64,000 nt of DNA from Chamaelirium japonicum (Eukaryota; Streptophyta; Magnoliopsida; Liliales; Melanthiaceae): positions 744,001 to 808,000 of the forward strand of contig CANTAL010000136.1 in assembly GCA_947650365.1 (NCBI GenBank), read 5' to 3'. Made by a program: the position numbers and the translations under genes. Positions 1 to 14,720 of this stretch are shown here, piece after piece. A model generated the notes under the pieces. It saw only the letters and a program-made list of their open reading frames with translations. It had not been told where the DNA came from and ran no database searches. The number at the start of each line of letters is the position of its first letter. Position 1 is the first letter of the stretch.

Positions 1-3000
1 CTAATTAATTCGCACAATCCATTCTAATTCATTCATACGATCCATTCTAATTCATTCGTATGATCCATTCTAATTCATTCGCACGAATGTATCCATTCTA
101 ACTCATTCGTACAATCTATTCTAATTCATTCGCAGAATCTATTCTAATTCATTCGTACGATTCATTCTAATTCATTAGCATGATCCATTCTAATTCATTC
201 GTACGATTCATTCTATTTCATTGGTACGATTTATTCTAACTCATTCGTACGATCCATTCTAATTCATTCGCACGAATGTATCCATTCTAATTCATTCGTA
301 CGATCCATTCTAATTCATTCGCACGATCCATTCTAATTCATTTATATGATCCATTCTAATTCATTCGTACGATCCATTCTAACTCATTCGCACAATCCAT
401 TCTAATTCGTTCATACGATCCATTCTAATTCATTCATACAATCCATTCTAATTCTTTCGCATGAATGTATCCATTCTAATTCATTCGTACGATCCATTAT
501 AATTTATTCATACGATCTATTCTAATTCATTCGCACGAATGTATGCATTCTAATTCATTCGTACGATTCATTCTAATTCATTCACACAATCTATTCTAAT
601 TCATTCGTACGATGCATTCTAATTCATTAGCACAATCCATTATAATTCTTTCGTACGATCCATTCTATTTCATTCGTACGATCCATTCTTACTCATTCGT
701 ACAATCCATTCTAATTCATTCGCACGAATGTATCCATTCTAATTCATTTGTACGTTCCATTCTAATTCATTCGCACGATCCATTCTAATTCATTCGTACG
801 ATCCATTCTAATTCATTCGCACGATCCATTCTAATTCATTCATACGATCCAATCTAATTCATTCATATGATCCATTCTAATTCATTCGCATAAATGTATC
901 CATTCTAATTCATTCGTATGATCCATTCTAATACATTCGCACAATCTATTCTAATTCATTCGTACGATCCATTCTAATTCATTAGCACGATCTATTCTAA
1001 TTCATTCGTACAATCCATTCTATTTCATTCGTACGATCCATTCTTACTCATTCTTAAGATCCATTCTAATTCATTCGCACGAATGTATCCATTCTAATTC
1101 ATTCGTACGATCCATTCTAATTAATTTGCACGATCCATTCTAATTCATTCATACGATCTATTTTAATTCATTCGTAAGATCCATTCTAATTCATTAGCAC
1201 AATCTATTCTAATTGATTCGTACGATCCATTCTAATCAATTAGCACGATCCATTCTAATTCAATCGTACGATTCATTCTATTTCATTCGTATGATCCATT
1301 CTTACTCATTCGTACGATCCATTCTAATTCATTCGCACGAATGTATCCATTCTAATTCATTCGTACGATCCATTCTAATTCATTCGCACGATCCATTCTA
1401 ATTCATTCGTATGATCCATTCTAATTCATTCGTATGATCCATTCTAATTCATTTGTACGATCTATTCTAATTCATTAATACAATCTATTTTAATTCATTT
1501 GTACAATCCATTCTAATTCATTCGCACGAATGTATCCATTCTAATTCATTCGTACTAACCACCCTAATTCCTTCGTATGATCCATTCTAATTCATTCACA
1601 CGAATGTATCCATTCTAATTCATTCATACGATCCATTCGAATTCATTCATACGATCTATTCTAATTCATTCATACGATCCATTCTAATTCATTCACACGA
1701 ATGTATCCATTCTAATTAATTCGTATGATCCGTTCTAATTCATTCGCATAATCTATTCTAATTCATTCGTACGATCCATTCTAATTCATTCGCACGATCC
1801 ATTCTAATTCATTTGCACGATCCATTCTTATTCATTCATACAATTCATTCTAATTCTTTTGCACGAATGTATCCATACTAATTCCTTCGTACGATCCATT
1901 CTAATTCCTTCGTACGATCCATTCTATTTCATTCGTATGATCTATTCTAATTCCTTCGTACGATCCATTCTAATTCATTCCCATGAATTTATCCATTCTA
2001 ATTCATACGTACGATCCATTCTAATTCATTCATACGATCCAATCTAATTCATTCATACGATCCATTATAATTCATTCGCACGAATGTATCCATTCTAATT
2101 CATTCGTACGATCCATTCTAATTCATTCGCACTATCTTTGCTAATTCATTCGTACGATCCATTCTAATTCATTAGCACGATCCATTCTAATTCATTCATA
2201 CGATCCATTCTATTTCATTCGTAGGATCCATTCTTACTCATTCATACGATCCATTCTAGTTCATTCGCACGAATGTATCCATTCTAATTCATTCGTACGA
2301 TCCATTCTAATTCATTCGCACGATCCATTTTAATTCATTCATACGATCCATTCTAATTCATTCGTACGATCCGTTCTAATTCATTCGCACAATCTATTCT
2401 AATTCATTCGTAGGATCCATTCTAATTCGTTAGCACGATCCATTCTAATTCATTTGTACGATCCATTCTATTTTATTCGTACGATCCATTCTTACTCATT
2501 CGTAAGATCCATTCTAATTCATTCGCACAAATGTATCTATTCTAATTCATTCGTATGATCCATTCTAATTCATTTGCACGATCTATTCTAATTCATTCAT
2601 ACGATCCGTTCTAATTCATTTGTACGATCCATTCTAATTCATTCGCACAATCCATTCTAATTCATTCATACGATCCACCCTAATTCCTTCGTATGATCCA
2701 TTCTAATTTATTCGTACGATCCATTCGAATTCATTCATACGATCCATTCTAATTCATTCATACGATCCATTCTAATTCATTCGCACGAATGTATCCATTC
2801 TAATTCATTCGTACGATCCATTCTAATTCATTCGCACAATCTATTCTAATTCATTCGTATGATCCATTCTAATTCATTCGCACGATCCATGATCCATTCT
2901 AATTCATTTGCACGATCCAATCTAATTCATTCATATAATCCATTCTAATTCTTTTGCACAAATGTATCCATTCTAATTCATTCGTACGATCCATTCTAAT

Positions 3001-6000
3001 TACTGCGTATGATCCATTATAATTCCATCGTACGATCCATTCTAATTCCTTCGTACGATCCATTCTATTTCATTCGTATGATCCATTCTAATTCCTTCGT
3101 ACGATCCATTCTAATTCATTCCCATGAATGTATCCATTCTAATTCATACGTACGATCCATTCTAATTCATTCATACGATCCAATCTAATTCATTCATAAG
3201 ATCCATTCTAATTCATTCGCACGAATGTATCCATTCTAATTTATTCGTACGATCCATTCTAATTTATTCGCACAATCTATTCTAATTCATTCGCACGATC
3301 CATTCTAATTCATTCATACGATCCATTCTAATTCATTCGTATGATCCATTCTAATTCATTCGCACGATACATTCTAATTCATTCATACGATCCAATCTAA
3401 TTCAATCATAAGATCTATTCTAATTCATTCGCACGAATGTATCCATTCTAATTCATTCGTACGATCCATTCTAATTCATTCGCACAATCTATTCTAATTC
3501 ATTCATACGATCCATTCTAATTCATTAGCACGATCCATTCTAATTCTTTCGTACGATCCATTCTATTTCATTCGTACGACCCATTCTTACTCATTCGTAC
3601 GATCCATTCTAATTCATTCGCACGAATGTATCCTTTCTAATTCATTCGTACGACCCATTCTAATTCATTCGCATGATCCATTCTAATTCATTCATACGAT
3701 CCATTCTAATTCATTCGTATGATCCATTCTAATTCATTCGCACGATCCATTCTAATTAATTCATACGATCCTTTCTAATTCATTCATACGATCCATTATA
3801 ATTCATTCACACGAATGTATCCATTCTAATTCATTCGTACGATCCATTTTAATTCATTCGCACAATCTATTCAAATTCATTCATACGATCCATTCTAATT
3901 CATTAGCACGATCCATTCTAATTCATTCGTACGATCCATTCTATTTCAATCGTACGATCCATTCTTAATCATTCGTACGATCTATTCTAATTCATACGCA
4001 CGAATGTATCCATTCTAATTTATTCGTACGATCCATTCTAATTCATTCGCACGATCCATTCTAATTCATTCATACGATCCATTCTAATTCATTCGTACGA
4101 TCCATTCTAATTCATTCGCACAATCTATTCTAATTTATTCGTACGATCCATTCTAATTCATTAGCACGATCCATTCTAATTCATTCGTACGATCCATTCT
4201 ATTTCATTTATACGATCCATTCGTACTCATTCATACGATCCATTCTAATTCATTCGCACGAATGTATACATTCTAATTCATTCGTACGATCCATTCTAAT
4301 TCATTCGCACGATCCATTCTAATTCATTCATACGATCCATTCTAATTCATTCATACAATCCATTCTAATTCTTTCGCACGAATGTATCCGTTCTAATTCA
4401 TTCGTACAATCAACCATAATTCCTTCGTATGATCTATTCTAATTCATTCACACGAATGTATACATTCTAATTCATTCGTACGATCCATTCGAATTCATTC
4501 ATACGATCCATTCTAATTTATTCATACGATCCATTCTAATTCATTCGCACGAATGTATCCATTGTAATTCATTTGTACGATCCATTCTAATTCATTAGCA
4601 CAATCTATTCTAATTCATTCGTATGATCCATTCTAGTTCATTCGCACGATCCATTCTAATTCATTTGTACGCTCCATTCTATTTCATTCATACAATCCAT
4701 TCTAATTCTTTTGCACGAATGTGTCCATTCTAATTTATTCGTACGATCCATTCTAATTCCGTCATACGATCCATTCTAATTCCTTCGTATGATCCATTCT
4801 AATTCCTTCGTTCGATCCATTCTAATTCATTCCTATGAATGTATCCATTCTAATTCATACGTACGATCCATTCTAATTCATTCATACGATCCAATATAAT
4901 TCATTCATACGATCCATTCTAATTCATTCGCACGAATGTATATATTCTAATTCATTCTAATTCCTTCATACGATCCATTCGTAAGATACATTCTAATTCC
5001 TTCACACGAATGTATCCATTCTAATTCATTCGTATGATCCATTCGAATTCATTCGCACAATCTATTCTAATTAATTCGTACGATCCATTCTAATTCATTA
5101 GCACGATCCATTCTAATTCATTCGTACGAACCATTCTATTTCATTCGTACGATCCATTCTTACTCATTCGTACGATCTATTCTAATTCATTCGCACGAAT
5201 GTATCCTTTCTAATTCATTCGTACGATCCATTCTCATTCATTCGCACGATCCATTCTAATTCATTCATACAATCCGTTCTAATTTATTTGTACGATCCAT
5301 TCTAATTCATTCGCACGATCCATTCTAATTTATTCATATGATCCATTCTAATTCATTCATACAATTCATTATAATTCTTTCGCATGAATGTTTCCATTCT
5401 AATTCATTCGTACGAACCACCCTAATTCCTTCGTATGATCCATTCTAATTCATTTGAACGAATGTATCCATTCTAATTCATTCGTACGATCCATTCGAAT
5501 TTATTCAAACGATCCATTCTAATTCATTCATACGATCCATTCTAATTCATTCGCACAAATGTATCCATTCTAATTCATTCGTACGATCCTTTCTAATTCA
5601 TTCGCACAATCTATTCTAATTCATTCGTACGATCCATTCTAATTCATTCACACAATCCATTCTAATTCATTTGCACGATCCATTCTAATTCATTCATACA
5701 ATTCATTCTAATTCTTTTGCACAAATGTATCCATTCTAATTCATTCGTACGATCCATTCTAATTCCTTCGTATGATCCATTATAATTCCATCGTACGATC
5801 CATTCTAATTCCTTCATACGATCCATTCTATTTCATTCATATCATCCATTCTAATTCCTTCGTACGATCCATTATAATTCATTCCCATGAATGTATCCAT
5901 TCTAATTCATACGTACGATCCATTATAATTCATTCATACGATCCTATCTAATTCATTCATAAGATCCATTCTAATTCATTCGCACGAATGTATCCATTCT

Positions 6001-9000
6001 AATTTATTCGTACGATCCATTCTAATTCATTCGCACAATCTATTCTAATTCATTCGCACGATCCATTCTAATTCATTCATACGATCTATTCTAATTTATT
6101 CGTACGATCCATTCTAATTCATTCGCACGATCTATTCTAATTCATTCATACGATCCATTCTAATTCATTCATACGATCCATTCTAATTCATTCACACGAA
6201 TGTATCCATTCTAATTCATTCGTACGATCCATTCTAATTCATTCGCATAATCTATTCTAATTCATTCGTACGATCCATTCTAATTCATTAGCACGATCCA
6301 TTCTAATTCATTCGTACGATCCATTCTATTTCAATCGTACGATCCATTCTTACTCATTCGTTCGATCCATTCTAATTCATTCGCACGAATGTATCTATTC
6401 TAATTCATTCGTACGATCCATTCTAATTCATTCACACGATCCATTCTAATTTATTCATACGATCCATTCTAATTCATTCGTACGATCCATTCTAATTCAT
6501 ATGCACAATCTATTTTTATTTATTCGTACGATAACATTCTAGTTCATTAGCACGATCCATTCTAATTCATTCGTACGATCCATTCTATTTCATTCATACG
6601 ATCCATTCTTACTCATTCGTACGATCCATTCTAATTCATTCGCACGAATGTATCCATTCTAATTCATTCGTACGATCCATTCTAATTCATTCATACGATC
6701 CATTCTAATTCATTCGTACGATCTATTCAAGTTCATTCGCACGATCCATTCTAATTTATTCATACGATCCATTCAAATTCATTCATACAATCCATTCTAA
6801 TTCTTTCGCACGAATGTATCCATTCTAATTCATTCGTACGATCCACCCTAATTCCTTCGTATGATCCATTCTAATTCATTCGCACGAATGTATCCATTCT
6901 AATTCATTCGTACAATCCATTCGAATTCATTCATACGATCTATTCTAATTCATTCATACGATCCATTCTAATTCATTCGCACGAATGTATCCATTCTAAT
7001 TCATTCGTACGATCCATTCTAATTTATTCGCACAATGGATTTTAATTCTTTCGTATGATCCATTCTAATTCATTCGCACGATCTATTCTAATTCATTTGT
7101 ACGATCCATTCTAATTCATTTGTACGATCCATTCTAATTCATTCGCACGATCCATTCTAATTCATTTGCACGAATGTATCCATTCTAATTCATTCGTACG
7201 ATCCATTCTAATTCCTTCGTACAATCCATTCTAATTCTTTCGTACGATCCATTCTAATTTCTTCGTACGGTCCATTCTAATTCATTCCCATGAATGTATC
7301 TATTCTAATTCATACGTACGATCCATTCTAATTCATTTGCACGATCCATTCTAATTCATTTGCACGATCCATTCTAATTCATTCATACAATCCATTCTAA
7401 TTCTTTTGCACGAATGTATCCATTCTAATTCATTCATACGATCCATTTTAATTCCTTCGTACGATCCATTCTAATTCCTTCATACGATCCATTCTAATTC
7501 CTTCGTACGATCCATTCTATTTTATTCATATAATCTATTCTAATTCCTTCGTACGATCCATTCTAATTCATTCCCATGAATGTATCCATTCTAATTAATA
7601 CGTACGATCTATTCTAATTCATTCATACGATCCAATCTAATTCATTCATACGATCCATTCTAATTCATTCGCACGAATGTATCCATTTTAATTCATTCGT
7701 ACGATCCATTCTAATTCATTTGCACAATCTATTCTCTTTCATTCGTACGATCCATTCTAATTCAGTAGCACGATCCATTCTAATTCATTCGTACGATCCA
7801 TTCTATTTCATTCGTATGATCCATTCTTACTTATTCGTACGATCCATTCGAATTCATTCGCACGAATTTATCCATTCTAATTCATTCGTACGATCCATTC
7901 TAATTCATTCGCACGATCCATTCTAATTCATTCATACGATCCATTCTAATTCATTCGTACGATCCATTCTAATTCATTCGCAAGATCCATTCTAATTCAT
8001 TCATACGATCCATTCTAATTCATTCATACAATCCATTCTAATTCTTTCGCACGAATGTATCCATTCTAATTCATTCGTACGATCCACCCTAATTCCTTCG
8101 TATGATCCATTCTAATTCATTCGCACGAATGTATCTATTCTAATTCATTCGTACGATCCATTCGAATTTATTCATACGATCCATTCTTATTCATTCATAC
8201 GATCCATTCTAATTCATTCGCACGAATGTATCCATTCTAATTCATTCGTATGATCCATTCTAATTCATTCGCACAATCTATTCTAATTCATTCGTACGAT
8301 CCATTCTAATTCATTCGCATGATCCATTCTAATTAATTTGTACGATCCATTCTAATTCATTCATACAATTTATTCTAATTGTTTTGCACGAATGTATCCA
8401 TTCTAATTCATTCATACGATCCATTCTAATTCCTTCGTACGATCCATTCTAATTCCTTCGTACGATCCATTCTAATTCATTCCCATGAATGTATCCATTC
8501 TAATTCATACATACGATCCATTCTAATTTATTCATACGATCCAATCTAATTCATTCATACGATCCATTTTTATTCATTTGCACGAATATATCCATTCTAA
8601 TTCATTCGTACGATCCATTCTAATTCATTCGCACAATCTATTCTAATTCATTCGTACGATCCATTCTAATTCATTAACACGATCCATTCTAATTCATTCG
8701 TACGACCCATTCTATTTCACTCGTACGATCCTTTCTTACTCATTCGTACGATCCATTCTAATTCATTCGCACGAATGTATCCATTCTAATTCATTCGCAT
8801 GATCCATTCTAATTCATTCATACGATCCATTCTAATTCATTCGTACGATCCATTCTAATTCATTCGCACAATCTATTCTAATTTATTCGTACGATCGATT
8901 CTAATTCGTTAGCACGATCTATTCTAATTCATTCATATGATCCATTCTATTTCATTCGTACGATCCATTCTTACTCATTCGTACGATCCATTCAAATTCA

Positions 9001-12000
9001 TTTGCACGAATGTATCCATTCTAATTCATTCGTATGATCCATTCTAATTCATTTGCACGATCTATTCTAATTCGTTCATACGATCCATTCTAATTCATTC
9101 GTACGATCCATTCTAATTCATTTGCACGATCCATTCTAATTCATTCATATGATCCATTCTAATTCATTCGTACAATCCATTCTAATTCTTTCGCACGAAT
9201 GTATCCATTCTAATTCATTCGTACGATCCACCCTAATTCCTTCGTATGATCCATTGTAATTCATTCGAACGAATGTATCCATTCTAATTCATTCGTACGA
9301 TCCATTCTAATTCATTCATACGATCCATTCTAATTCATTCGCACGAATGTATCCATTCTAATTCATTCGTACGATCCATTCTAATTCATTCGCACAATCT
9401 ATTCTAATTCATTCGTACGATCCATTCTAATTCATTCGCATGATCCATTCTAATTCATTTGCACGATCCATTCTAATTCATTCATACAATCCATTCTAAT
9501 TCTTTTGCACAAATGTATCCATTCTAATTCATTCGTTCGATCCATTCAAATTCTTTCGTATGATCCATTATAATTTCTTCGTACGATCCATTCTAATTCC
9601 TTCATACGATCCTTTCTATTTCATTCGTATGATCCATTCTAATTCTTTCGTACGATCCATTCTAATTCATTCCCATGAATGTATCCAGTCTAATTCATAC
9701 GTACGATCTATTCTAATTCATTCATACAATCCAATTTAATTCATTCATAAGATCCATTCTAATTTATTCACACGAATGTATCCATTCTAATTCATTCGTA
9801 CGATCCATTCTAATTCATTCGCACAATCTATTCTAATTCATTCGTACGATCCATTCTAATTCATTAGCACGATCCATTCTAATTCATTCGTACGATCCAT
9901 TCTATTTCAATCGTACGATCGATTCTTACTCATTCGTACGATCCATTCTAATACATTCGCACGAATATATCCATTCTAATTCATTCGTACGATCCATTCT
10001 AATTCATTCGCACGATCCATTCTAATTCATTCATACGATCCATTCTAATTCATTTGTATGATCCATTCTAATTCATTCGCACGAACCATTGTAATTCATT
10101 CATACGATCCATTCTATCCATTCTAATTCATTCGTACGATCCATTCTAATTCATTCACACGATCCATTCTAATTCATTCATACGATCCGTTCTAATTCAT
10201 TTGTACTATCCATTCTAATTCATTCGCACGAATCTATCCATTCTAATTTATTCGCATAATCCATTCAATTTCATTCATACGATCCATTCTTACTCATTCG
10301 TACAATCCATTCTAATTCATTCGCACGAATGTATCCATTCTAATTCATTCGTACGATCCATTCTAATTCATTCGCACGATCCATTCTAATTCCTTCATAC
10401 GATCCATTCTAATTCATTCGTACGATCTATTCTAATTCATTCGCACGATCCAATCTAATTCATTCATACGATCCATTCTAATTCATTCATACAATCCATT
10501 CTAATTCTTTCGCACGAATGTACCCATTCTAATTCATTCGTACGATCCATTCTAATTCTTTTGTACGATCCATTCTAATTCCTTCATACGATCCATTCTA
10601 ATTCCTTCATACGATCCGTTCTATTTCATTACCACGAATGTATCCATTCTAATTCATACGTACGATCCATTCTAATTCATTCATACGATCCAATCTAATT
10701 CATTCATACGATCCATTCTAATTTATTTGCACGAATGTATCCATTCTAATTCATTCGTACGATCTATTCTAATTCATTCGCACAATCTATTCTAATTCAT
10801 TTGTACGATCCATTCTAATTCATTAGCACGATCCATTCTAATTCATTCGTACGATCCATTCTAATTCATTCGCACGATCCATTCTAATTCATTCGTACGA
10901 TCCATTCTAATTCATTCATACGATCCATTCTAGTTCCTTCGTAAGATCCATTCTAATTCATTCTAATTCCTTCGTATGATCCATTCTTATTCCTTTGTAC
11001 GATCCATTCTATTTCATTCATATGATCCAATCTAATTCCTTCATACGATCCATTCTAATTCTTTCCCATGAATGTACCCATTCTAATTCCTTCGTACGAT
11101 TCATTCTAATTCATTCGTTCGATCCATTCTTTCGTATGTATCCATTCTAATTCATTCGTACGATCCATTCTAATTCCTTCGCACGATCCAATCTAATTCA
11201 TTCGCATGATCCATTCTAATTTATTCGTACTATCCATTCTATTTCATTCGTACGGTCCATTCTTACTCATCCGTACGATTCATTCTAATTCATTCATATG
11301 ATCCATTCTAATTCATTCATACAATCCATTCTAATTCTTTCGGACGAATGTTTCCATTCTAATTCGTTCGTACGATCCTCCCTAATTCCTTCGTATGATC
11401 CATTCTAATCCATTCTAATTCATTCGTATGATCCATTCTAATTCCTTCGTACGATCCATTCTAATTCATTCGTACGATCCATTCTAATTCATTCGCATGA
11501 ATATATCCATTTTAATTCATTCGTACGATCCATTCAAATTCATTCGCACGATCCATTCTAATTCATTCATACGATCCATTCTAATTCATTCGTATGATCC
11601 GTTCTATTTCATTCGCAGTATCTATTCTAATTCATTCATACGATCCATTCTAATTCATTCATACAATCCATTCTAATTCTTTCGCACGAATGTATCCATT
11701 CTAATTCATTCGTACGATCCACCCTAATTCCTTCGTATGATCCATTATAATTCATTCACACGAATGTATCCATTCTAATTCATTCGTACGATCCATTCTA
11801 ATTCATTCGCATGATCCATTCTAATTCATTCATATGATCCATTCTAATTCATTTGTACGATCCATTCTAATTCATTCGCACGAACCATTGTAATTCATTC
11901 ATACGATCCATTATATCCATTCTAATTCATTCGTACGATCCATTCTAATTCATTCACATGATCCATTCTAATTCATTTGTACGATCCATTCTAATTCATT

Positions 12001-12331
12001 TGTACGATCCATTCTAATTTATTCGCACGAATGTATCCATTCTAATTCATTCGCACGATCCATTTTATTTCATTCATACGATCCATTCTTACTCATTCGT
12101 ACGATCCATTCTAATTCATTCCCACGAATGTATCCATTCTAATTCATTCGTACGATCCATTCTAATTCATTCGCACGATCCATTCTAATTCATGCATACG
12201 ATCCAATCTAATTCATTCATACGATCCATTCTAATTCATTCGCACGAATGTATCCATTCTAATTCATTCGTACGATCCATTCTAATTCATTCACACATTC
12301 TATTCTAATTCGTTCGAATGATCCATTCTAA
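1..12331 (+). repeat. Satellite block 1, plus orientation
   Basis: This is the longest uniform block. It contains about seven irregular 1.0-1.75 kb higher-order periods, marked by CCCTAATTCC units at 1562, 2678, 5420, 6846, 8087 and 9231 (degenerate at about 4425), each followed 395-464 bp later by a CCCATGAATG-type unit. It ends in the 14-bp palindrome ATTCTAATTAGAAT (12325-12338). Confidence 0.93.
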
Positions 12332-12923
12332 TTAGAATTAGAATGAATTAGAATGGATCGTACGAAAGAATTAGAATAGATTGTTCGAATGAATTAGAAT
12401 AGATCGTACGAATGAATTAGAATGGATCATGCTAATGAATTAGAATGGATCGTGTGAATGAATTAGAATGGATCGTATGAATGAATTCGAATTGATCGTA
12501 CGAAGGAATTAGAATAGATCGTACGAATGAATTAGAATGGATACATTCGTGCGAAAGAATTAGAATGGATTGTATGAATGAATTAGAATGGATCGTATGA
12601 ATGAATTTGAATGGATCATGCGAATGAATTAGAATAGATAGTACGAATGAATTAGAATGGATCATATGAATAAATTAGAATGGATCGTGCGAATGTATTA
12701 GAATGGATCATACGAATGAATTAGAATGGATACATTCGTGCGAATGAATTAGAATGGATCGTACAAATGAGTAAGAATGGATCGTACGAATGAAATAGTA
12801 TGGATCGTACGAATGAATTAGAATGGATCGTGCTAATGAATTAGAATGGATCGTACAAATGAATTAGAATGAATTAGAAATGATCGTACAAATGAATTAG
12901 AATGAATTTGAATGGATCGTATG
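12332..12923 (-). repeat. Satellite block 2, minus orientation
   Basis: Units read GAATGAATTAGAATGG on the plus strand. The right junction has 8-bp arms GAATGGAT (12910) and ATCCATTC (12929) around a short spacer. Homologous to blocks 12 and 36; slightly shorter because about one unit is missing. Confidence 0.9.
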
Positions 12924-14720
12924 AATGTATCCATTCTAATTCATTCGTACGATCCTTTCTAATTCATTCGCACGATCCATTCTAATTCATTCATACGATC
13001 CATTCTAATTCATTCGTACGATCTATTCTAATTCATTCGCACGATCCATTCTAATTCATTCATACGATCCATTCTAATTCATTCATACAATCCATTCTAA
13101 TTCTTTTGCACGAATGTATCCATTCTAATACATTCGTACGATCCATTCTAATTCTTTCGTACGATCCATTCTAATTCCTTCATACGATCCATTCTAATTC
13201 ATTCATACGATCCATTCTAATTCATTCATTCGATCCAATCTAATTCATTCATTCGATCCATTCTAATTCTTTCATACGAATGTATCCATTCTAATTTATA
13301 CGTACGATCCATTCTAATTCATTCATACGATCCATTCTAATTCATTCATACGATCCATTCTAATTCATTCATACAATCCATTCTAATTCTTTCGCACGAA
13401 TGTATCCATTCTAATTCATTCGTACGATCCATTCTAATTCTTTCGTACGATCCATTCTAATTCCTTCATACGATCCATTCTAATTCATTCATATGATCCA
13501 ATCTAATTCATTTATACGATCCATTCTAATTCATTCATACAATCCATTCTAATTCTTTCACACGAATATATCCATTCTAATTCAAACGTACGATCCATTC
13601 TAATTCATTCATACGATCCAATCTAATTCATTCATACGATCCATTCTAATTCATTTGCCCGAATGTATCCACTCTAATTCATTCGTACGATCTATTCTAA
13701 TTCATTCGCACAATCTATTCTAATTCATTCGTACGATCCATTCTACTTCATTCAAACGATCCATTCTAATTCCTTCGTACGACCCATTCTAATTCATTCT
13801 AATTCCTTCGTACGATCCATTGTTATTCCTTTGTACGATCCATTCTATTTCATTCGTATGATCCATTCTAATTCCTTCGTACGATCCATTCTAATTCTTT
13901 CCCATGAATGTACACATTCTAATTCCTTCGTACGATTCATTCTAATTCATTCGTACGATCCAGTCTTTCGTATATATCCATTCTAATTCGTTCGTACGAT
14001 CCATTCTAATTCCTTCAAACGATCCAATCTAATTCATTCGCACGATCTATTCTAATTCATTCGTACGATCCATTCTATTTCATTCGTACGGTCCATTCTT
14101 ACTCATCCGTACGATTCATTCTAATTCATTCATATGATCCATTCTAATTCATTCATACAATCCATTCTAATTCTTTCGGATGAATGTTTCCATTCTAATT
14201 CATTCGCACGATTGTATCCATTCTAATTCATTCGTATAATCCATTCTAATTCCTTCGTATGATCCATTCTAATTCATTCGTATGATCCATTCTAATTCAT
14301 TCGCATGAATGTATCCATTCTAATTCATTCGTACGATCCATTCAAATTCATTCGCACGATCCATTCTAATTCATTCATACGATCTATTCTAATTCATTCG
14401 TATGATCCGTTCTATTTCATTCGCAGGATCCATTCTAATTCATTCATACGATCCATTCTAATTCATTGATACAATCCATTCTAATTCTTTCGCACGAATG
14501 TATCCATTCTAATTCATTCGTACGATCCACCCTAATTCCTTCGTATGATCCATTCTAATTCATTCGCACGAATGTATCCATTCTAATTCATTCGTACGAT
14601 CCATTTGAATTCATTCATACGATCCATTCTAAATTATTCATACGATCCATTCTAATTCATTCGCACGAATGTATCCATTCTAATTCATTCGCACGATCCA
14701 TTCTATTTCATTCGCACAAT
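12924..14720 (+). repeat. Satellite block 3, plus orientation
   Basis: Length is practically identical to block 13. It contains the diagnostic odd units CCAGTCTTTCG (about 13970) and TCATCCGTACG (about 14104), which recur in copies 2 and 3. The right junction is TTCGCACAATGGATCG. Confidence 0.9.
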
